Positions 58,236-64,000 of a stretch of 64,000 nucleotides of DNA are shown one piece after another. The stretch is from assembly GCA_900074885.1 (NCBI GenBank), contig FJUW01000003.1, forward strand, positions 835,273 through 899,272. Reading direction: 5' to 3'. The DNA is from Rhynchosporium graminicola (Eukaryota > Ascomycota > Leotiomycetes > Helotiales > Ploettnerulaceae). The notes below the pieces were generated by a model. That model was not told the origin of the DNA, searched no databases, and worked only from the letters and a program-made list of their open reading frames with translations. The position numbers and the translations under genes are program-made. Numbering within the stretch: position 1 is the first letter of the stretch; the number at the start of each line of letters is the position of its first letter.

Positions 58236-58903
58236 CGACCTTGAATCGATCAGGGCATACAAGGAAACCTTACTTTATACCTACCTACCTACCTATTTAC
58301 CTGCCTGCTACCTGCTACCTGCTTACCCGCGTGTTACAATCCCTCTCAGCAAATGCATTTATTTCCTCCGACCCCCCCCNCCCGCATCCCTCCCACCACC
58401 TCGCTCGTGCTGTAGTCTTACCTGTCTCCCGTCATCTCACCCGCACTTAAAGCTGCCCATGCCCATGCACATGCCCATGCCCACTCCTGCTGACACCGAC
58501 TTTCTCACACGGTCTCGCTCTTCCTCTTCCTCTTCCTTTTTCTTCCTTTCCCTCACTCACTCACACTCGCACTTGGAATCTCACCCTCGTCGGAGATCAT
58601 CTCAGCACGACGGAAACCTTGCGATACCTTCGTGTCGCAAAGAGTTGTTGGGAAGTCAGAACAAGACATCGGCATCAAGTTCCACGTCTTAACCTCTCGC
58701 CTATCGAGATCGTCGCGTCCAAGCCCACAACAGACAGTGCGGGGTGTTTCTGAACAGCACCGGCAGGCCAGCCAGCCAGCCCTATCGACCCCTCCACGAC
58801 GCCCGAGTCAAGAGAAAACAAAATAGATAGAATCGTAGCCTCGCATCAAAACCGAAAGCCTTATTTCGAAAAGTTTATTTCCAGCAACTAGCGCACCATC
58901 AAA

Positions 58904-60277
58904 ATGAGCGGCGGCGGTTACTACGAAGAAGAAGACGATCTCGACATCCGCATTCGTCGCGGTCGAGGCTCTCCCCGACCAGTCGTCTTCCCCGAACGTC
59001 GCTACCGCCCAGCACCACGCCCCTACTACGAGCACGGCTCCTCGTACCTTATTCCCGCCCTGACTTCAGGCGCCTTGCACCGCTCTCGCTCAACCGGTCA
59101 TCGACGACCCATCAGCCCACCCTCACCAGCTCCTCAAGCGCCCATCATAATCAACAATCGTATTTACAACGATTACGAAGATGACGATTATATGCTCTCT
59201 GCTCCTCAGCGTGTGAGATCGAGATCGAGATCGAGACCGAATTCATTCGCGCAGGATCCGAGAGATAAGTATGAGCTCGAGCGCACGAGACGGGAACTGG
59301 AGAGTTATCGCGCGACGCATAATAGAGACGAATATGAAATCGATCGGAGCCGACGAGAACTAGAAGCTTATCGACAAGCGAAAGATCAGCAGGAGAAAGA
59401 TAAAGTGCGACGGGAATTAGAGGCGTATAGAGCTGTTCATACGCGCGATGAGTATGAGATGGAGAAGGCGAGGCGGGAATTGGAAATGTTTAAGATTGAG
59501 AGGGAGAGACAGAAGGATGAGGAGAGGATGAAGAAGCAAATCGCTGCTACGAAGGAGGATTATGAGTTGGAGAAAACGAAGAAGGAGTTGAAGGAGTTTA
59601 AGGCGGCCAAGGAGAGGGAGGCGGAGGAAAAGAGGGTGAAGAAAGAGTTGGAGTTGCAGAGTTTGAGGGAGGAGAAGAAGGCGGACGAGGAGAAGAAGAG
59701 GGCGAAGAAGGAAGCTGAGGCCGCAATTGAGAAGTATAAGATTGAGGAAGCTGAGAAGGCGGCGAAGGCTAAGAAGGAGAAGGCTGAGAGGGAGGAGGAG
59801 TATCAGAAGCGGCTTCAGGAAGATCTGAGGAAATCGGGGATGGACGAGAGGCAGATTGCTGTGGTGCTGAAGAAGGATAAGGGTATTGACCTGAATAGAC
59901 CGACATACACCAGAATGTCTCGTCGACATCTTTCCATCGAGACGCTAAATCGGTACAGAATCGACTATGAGTTCGACCAGGTAAGAAGCGCTCGAAGCGG
60001 GTATATGACAAGCACTAACACCCGAAATCAGGATGCCGACTACATCCTTATCAAGCGATGGGTCCCAGAGTACGAACAGGATTTCCTATGGTCTCATACT
60101 AGAGAGATCAGAGAGCGCAGACAACCTGTGCTGTTGTCTATCGAGGGCAAGAAACCCCACCACCACCACCACCATGGCGAAACCGAGTTCGAGTTGGTTA
60201 GGAAGAAGAGCCACTCCCACTCGAGGAAACCTTCGCCTTCTCCGTTGCTGACTTTCTTGGCCGGAGGAAAGAGATAA
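58904..60277 (+). CDS. Charged coiled-coil protein of unknown function, conserved in fungi
   Basis: Predicted 440-aa protein; exons 58904-59980 and 60032-60277, with a 51-bp intron (GTAAGA donor, ACTAACA branch, CAG acceptor) that is in frame and stop-free. The N-terminal 120 residues are Arg/Tyr/Pro-rich. From about 125 to 300 there is a long Glu/Lys/Arg helix built from related segments (RRELESYR, RRELEAYR twice, RRELEMFK, KKELKEFK). Then comes a short conserved block (SGMDERQIAVVLKKDKG) and a conserved C-terminal motif DADYILIKRWVPEYEQDFLW followed by SHTREIRERR. A natural run of six His precedes a basic Ser/His tail. I know fungal homologues of this layout but no function. Confidence 0.8.
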   Translation: MSGGGYYEEEDDLDIRIRRGRGSPRPVVFPERRYRPAPRPYYEHGSSYLIPALTSGALHRSRSTGHRRPISPPSPAPQAPIIINNRIYNDYEDDDYMLSAPQRVRSRSRSRPNSFAQDPRDKYELERTRRELESYRATHNRDEYEIDRSRRELEAYRQAKDQQEKDKVRRELEAYRAVHTRDEYEMEKARRELEMFKIERERQKDEERMKKQIAATKEDYELEKTKKELKEFKAAKEREAEEKRVKKELELQSLREEKKADEEKKRAKKEAEAAIEKYKIEEAEKAAKAKKEKAEREEEYQKRLQEDLRKSGMDERQIAVVLKKDKGIDLNRPTYTRMSRRHLSIETLNRYRIDYEFDQVRSARSGYMTSTNTRNQDADYILIKRWVPEYEQDFLWSHTREIRERRQPVLLSIEGKKPHHHHHHGETEFELVRKKSHSHSRKPSPSPLLTFLAGGKR

Positions 60278-60560
60278 TGAATGAATCGCTCTTGACGCTG
60301 AAATGATGAGGAGTCTGCATGGATTTGGAACGCGGGATTTGATTTCGCTGTCGTTTCTTTTGATTACAGCCTGTCTCGTCTGTCTCTTGCCTGACTTTGA
60401 AATACCCACTCAATATGAAGTAGAAAGCTGTGCATGAAGATTTGTGCTGCGAACAAGTTGTGATGAATGTACTTGTGTCTGCTGGTGAACACCCTCACTA
60501 GAGACGGTGCGGTTTCTGTTAGGTAAGTGGTATCTTTGGTTGTTATACAAAGTGGTGATG

Positions 60561-61714
60561 TTACAATGCGCGAGCTTCCGTCTGCACCCAGACATGCTCA
60601 GCTCTCCTAATAAGCTCCTCATAGAGCGTCCACGCCAGGGCCGAGCTCACAGCTTTCCGACCCATCCTTATACCCAAGCCATCAAAAAGAGACTTGAATC
60701 CATCTTGTCGTATCATCTTCCGTCCCGCGTGGACAATGTTATGGTACTCCCTCGGTTGAAGTTGTATCCTAGTCTTAATCGCATCGAAAGGGTTCGTAAG
60801 CGCCGTAGCTAGACCTGCGGCCAGTATTCCCGATCCGAAATTTATCGATGCTGATGTTGACCCTGACATTCCCTTGGAGAGTTCTCCTGCTATGGGCACT
60901 TTATGGACCAGGGTGCTTAGTCTCTTCTTCGATTGTTCGTAGAATACAATGTATAGTCCTGCATATGGTGCGTCTCTTGCAGCGGTTGCTCCAAAGCCTG
61001 CGAAGAACCCTCTCAAGCCCTCTGTCTTGAAAATATCCCTCCCAGCTCCTGCAATGGATTTGTATGCATAGTAGCTTGACTCATATCGGACTTTGATTAT
61101 CGTCATTGGCATCAATATAAACCCAGCTCCTCCCCTCGCGATAGCGCCCGTCGTGAGATTCGCCAAATTCGAAAGTTTCGGTAAGGCTGAAGAATGGCTC
61201 GGGAGCGCATTCTTGTCGACGGCTCCTATGGTTCGGAGGAGGTTCGAGCGAGCGACATTCTGGCGCAGAGCATTGAGGCTTGTGAAGTAGATGGCGGATC
61301 CGAAGCCTGTTCGTAATGCTGAGGGCAATGTTCCTCGCCAGAATGATCGTATAGAATTCGGGGACTTGGATATTTCACGGATCGTGGCTAGTAAGGAACT
61401 GTGGCCCGACTGTTGGACTCGAGTTTTGAGAAGGTCGGCTGGTTGGAGGAGAACTGCGGAAAGGATGCCAGACCCCAGACCAGCTGCGAAGCTGTGAGGA
61501 GGATGTTAGTGAATTGTGTTTCGTGGCCAGGCGCAAGAGTCGTGTGGGAAAGCCCAGAGTGAGTAAGAATCTGTAGACAATTGCCATGAAAGATGGAGTC
61601 ATAGTTTTGTACATACTGGAATGCTGCAAAAACTTAGCATGTCTGTCATGGAAATCAAGAGGAAAGGGTTCGCTCACAAGTTGACGATTTCCCGGCTTGG
61701 CCGCCATTGGACAT
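60561..61714 (-). CDS. HEM25: Mitochondrial glycine carrier HEM25 (SLC25A38 family)
   Basis: Inner-membrane carrier importing glycine for haem synthesis. Exons are 61714-61678, 61623-61617 (a 7-nt exon, CATTCCA) and 61491-60561 (324 aa); introns are 54 bp and 125 bp. All three mitochondrial-carrier signatures are present: [24 protein letters not shown] and [13 protein letters not shown]. There are six membrane helices. The family-typical [10 protein letters not shown] at helix 1 exists only if the 7-nt exon is included. Direct joining of exon 1 to the main exon breaks frame, so an exon of length 1 modulo 3 is required. Both flanks of it have good sites (TTGCAG before, GTATGT after). The start [11 protein letters not shown] is well placed. 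Confidence 0.88.
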
Positions 61715-62387
61715 TTCGTAGTGATGTTAGAAGGGCATCTTTTGATTGCTTTGCAGATGCAACTTTTGTAATCAAGAAGATATCTTTGATCCTTTGTGTA
61801 GCTGTTGCTGTAAAGATGTTGCTCCGGCAAATCGGGGGCAAGATGTATCATGGAGACGCTGTACATTCTCAGAATGAGCTTCTTGAGAGCCTGAGATCAG
61901 GGCTGTCCCAGACGTCATGACCCGCACCCACGTGTCAGATGTCCTGCAGATGAGTAAACAAATGCTTGTAATGATTTGCAAATAGACTGTTTCTTAATGT
62001 AGTTATTGATCGGGGCTCTAATTGATTTGGTCAGGAGCAATTGGTTGTATTTTTATTGTAAATTTCGGAACGAGTGAAACAGTCTGGCGATGAGAATTGT
62101 GAACGCCTTCAATCTTCCAAAGCGAGCTCCATGTGCTCACATGCAAGTGACCAAATATGATACCAGCACCCACTTTAAGAAAACAACGTTCAACATCTTC
62201 TTCGCTCTCCTACTTCTACCCGCATCAAATGATCTCCCCCAAGTATATAGTAGGTGTGCTACCGGATACAACCAACACATAAGGTGAAGAATCTCCTCAT
62301 ATCGATTGCCATCTCATATCAACCCACACTTTTCACTCCTATGTTAACCTCGCAGAAAGGTCCCCCATCAACATAGCATTCGCAATT
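61715..62387. other. Divergent spacer between HEM25 and the NIT2-like gene
   Basis: About 0.67 kb holding two outward promoters. Short frames at 61621-61920 and 62090-62287 have no recognisable domain. No specific regulatory element assigned. Confidence 0.5.
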
Positions 62388-63512
62388 ATGGCAATCGCAG
62401 TAAGGATCACTCAATGAGGAATCTTGAGTAAATCCTGAATATCAGTAGGCAATTGGCCAATTATGCTCAACAGCATCTATGAGCCATAATCTGGCCCTTT
62501 GTCAAACACTCGTCAAGAAAGCCGTTGATGCTGGAGCAAAGGTAAGTCACCCCTGTAGTCATACCACAGCTCTCTAACATTATGTAGGCACTTTTCCTAC
62601 CAGAGGCATCAGTAAGCACCTCCATTCTCACCCTAGAAGCTATTGCTCTGGAGCGTCTAGTCTGAGAACCGTTCAGGACTACATTGCCTCCTCCTCCCTC
62701 GAATCCCTTTCTCTCGCCCAACCCATGTCCAGCTCTCCCTTCCTCCTCGGTCTCCAAGCCTCCGCTAAAGCATCCAGCTTAGCCATCAACGTCGGCGTCC
62801 ACGTCCCAGCCCCCAGTGGAAAGATGTTCAATCGTAGTTGTTGGATCAATGAGAAGGGAGAGATCGAGTCTTATTATGATAAGTTGCATCTTTTCGATTA
62901 TGGGAAGTTGAGGGAGAGTGATAGTGTAGAAGCTGGGAAGAGTATTGGGAGGCCGGTTGAGACGGCGGTGGGGAGGATTGGGCTGTGTATTTGTTTTGAT
63001 GTGAGTTATAACATTCGCTTAGTATTCTCATGCTCTTGACTTGAATTTTTGGATCGAGATGGATTTAGCAGCGGCTCAGACTGAATTGATGTAATACAGC
63101 TACGCTTCCCAGAAATCAGCCTCTCTCACGCTCGTCAGAACGCCCAGATTCTGACCTACCCTTCAGCATTCACTGTCCCAACCGGTAAAGCCCATTGGGA
63201 AACCCTCCTGAGAGCTCGAGCTATAGAAACGCAAGCATACGTCATTGCAGCAGCGCAGATTGGAGTTCATAATGAGAAACGTACGTCTTATGGCCATTCA
63301 ATGGTGGTTGATCCGTGGGGGCAAGTGTTGCTGGATATGACAGGCGAGGGAAGTGAGGCGGAAATTGGGGTTGTCGATTTGAATTTGGGGTATTGGGAGA
63401 GGGTTAGGGAGGGAATGCCGTTGTTGAGGAGGACGTAAGTATTTACGTATGGAAACGTAGGCTGAGTGTCGGAAATGCTGACTATGATAGCGATGCTTAT
63501 CCTGAATTTTGA
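62388..63512 (+). CDS. NIT2: Nitrilase-superfamily amidase, NIT2/Nit1 type (deaminated glutathione amidase-like)
   Basis: Carbon-nitrogen hydrolase, probably metabolite-repair amidase acting on deaminated glutathione, as for yeast Nit2 and animal Nit1. Exons are 62388-62399 (12 nt), 62449-62541, 62588-62611 (24 nt), 62677-63000, 63100-63434 and 63491-63512 (269 aa). The Glu-Lys-Cys triad is complete: Glu41 in FLPEASDYI, Lys112 in YYDKLHLFD, Cys149 in CICFDLRFPE. The motif GQLCSTASMSHN near the N-terminus and TPSAF-like YPSAFTVPTGKAHWE also fit. The first acceptor is TAG (giving MAIAAIGQLC), overlapping an alternative CAG 3 bases upstream. The last exon codes only seven residues (ending DAYPEF). 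Confidence 0.88.
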
Positions 63513-63846
63513 ATCCTTGATTAGGAGAAACATCTGTGGATATAATTGGATGAACAACGTCATGTTTTCTGCAACGATGGAAAGAAAGACTAGTAAAGCT
63601 CTTGATCATACTCAAGTATATTTATAGAATACAACTGTCTCCCAACGACCACGATGCAAAGTAGTTGAATTCTGTGCAACGATCTGCTACTCTTGAATCC
63701 CTTTTTGATATACCTTCCCTATGACTGCAATTCAAGCTATACCTTGCTCATCTCAACTCAACTCAGAGGATTTCATCCGATCTCGCACCAACCCATTTCC
63801 CCAGCTTGATCGCCAACAATATCACCTTGATCGTAGAAGATCTTAC
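63513..63846. other. Tail-to-tail spacer
   Basis: Lies between the NIT2-like 3' end and the 3' end of the partial gene at the right edge. Nothing seen. Confidence 0.5.
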
Positions 63847-64000
63847 CTACAACTCCTTCTTCGTAGCTTTCAACCCACTCTTACTTCGGGACTCCTCCCT
63901 TTTCTGATAAATAGCCGCCGTGAACGGATCCTCAAACCTTAAAGCAATCAAATAAACTGTCAAAACTTCCAGCGTCAGCAAAATGCCCGCCGGTTTCCCA
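63847..64000 (-). CDS. C-terminal end of a membrane protein (5' truncated by window edge)
   Basis: A minus-strand frame enters from the right edge and ends at 63847, giving 50 residues. It has one hydrophobic helix (AGILLTLEVLTVYLIALRF) followed by a charged tail (EDPFTAAIYQKREE, ending KATKKEL). The helix-plus-basic-tail layout is typical of the last segment of a multi-pass membrane protein. The family cannot be told from this piece. An exon upstream in the next window is expected. Confidence 0.5.
   Translation of the reverse strand, partial: GKPAGILLTLEVLTVYLIALRFEDPFTAAIYQKREESRSKSGLKATKKEL

Larger units (their letters stand above)
56165..58903. other. Microsatellite-rich gene desert, about 2.7 kb
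   Basis: No gene was recognised here. Runs of simple repeats are listed separately, plus scattered CCTACCTA/AGGTAGGT and poly-purine or poly-C runs. A single ambiguous base N occurs at 58380 inside a C homopolymer. Frames such as 58171-58692 merely translate repeats. The end of the region (about 58700-58903) should be the promoter and 5' leader of the next gene. Confidence 0.6.

Noticed and set aside
58171..58692. 173-residue ORF spanning the ambiguous base
   Set aside because: Translates mainly ACCTA, CCCATG and TCTTCC repeats; contains an unknown residue and no domain.
59417..59929. 170-residue Leu-rich minus-strand ORF
   Set aside because: Antisense of the Glu/Lys-rich coiled coil; GAG/AAG codons read in reverse give Leu/Phe-rich peptides.
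1..64000. tRNA, rRNA, CRISPR array or intact transposon
   Set aside because: Reading both strands for B-box-like GGTTCGA motifs with a matching acceptor stem, long regular dire repeat-spacer arrays, or transposase/reverse-transcriptase motifs gave nothing convincing. A dedicated tRNA or repeat search could still find one.

Overview
The window reads as nuclear DNA of a filamentous ascomycete (Pezizomycotina). The genes are dense but separately transcribed. Introns are mostly 45-60 bp, with GTAAGT/GTGAGT-type donors, CTAAC/CTGAC-type branch sites and TAG/CAG acceptors. Gene types are typical of moulds: a HET-domain relic, a DUF3445 protein, a SAT4/rhodopsin-like membrane protein, a DUF1446 relic and secreted GH43. 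A Leotiomycetes-like origin is a guess from general gene style, not something the sequence proves. Splice models below were built by hand by joining frames across consensus splice sites, so ends and small exons are predictions. No rRNA, tRNA, CRISPR array or intact transposon was recognised.

Layout. 0-9 kb: a secreted cysteine-rich small protein cut by the window edge, a spacer with a diverged tandem duplication, a secreted GH43 glycosidase, a sarcosine-oxidase-like flavoenzyme and a short DUF3820-like protein. 9-12 kb: an OMS1-like mitochondrial methyltransferase and a GPALPP1/DUF3752 protein. 12.8-19.4 kb: two decaying genes (a HET-domain gene and an AtuA-like DUF1446 gene) flanking an intact conserved gene of unknown function. 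20-32.4 kb: five consecutive minus-strand genes, namely a DUF3445 haem-demethylase-like protein, a short-chain dehydrogenase, succinate-semialdehyde dehydrogenase, a GNAT acetyltransferase and an amino-acid/choline/GABA-type permease. 34.7-36.3 kb: a seven-helix rhodopsin-like membrane protein, followed by an AT-rich gene desert.

38-53.6 kb is a compact housekeeping block: a conserved protein of unknown function, prefoldin subunit 5, ORC1, the splicing WD40 protein PRP46, the proteasome chaperone NAS6 (gankyrin), a TMF1-type golgin and an alkaline ceramidase. 53.6-58.9 kb is unusually rich in microsatellites and contains prefoldin subunit 1. 58.9-64 kb holds a charged coiled-coil protein, the mitochondrial glycine carrier HEM25, a NIT2-type amidase and the end of a membrane protein cut by the right edge.

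Functional links are loose, as expected for a fungus. The four genes at 22.7-32.3 kb could together handle uptake and oxidation of GABA or another amine, since SSADH is the last GABA-shunt step and the permease belongs to the right superfamily. Two prefoldin subunits and a proteasome-assembly chaperone lie within 15 kb but are probably neighbours by chance. I found no clearly undescribed multi-gene system. The most distinctive items are fine-scale gene-structure features: a predicted 7-nt exon, three predicted GC-AG introns and two introns that keep the reading frame open. The decayed genes and the recurring ACCTAGGT/CTAGCTAG motif in spacers also stand out.
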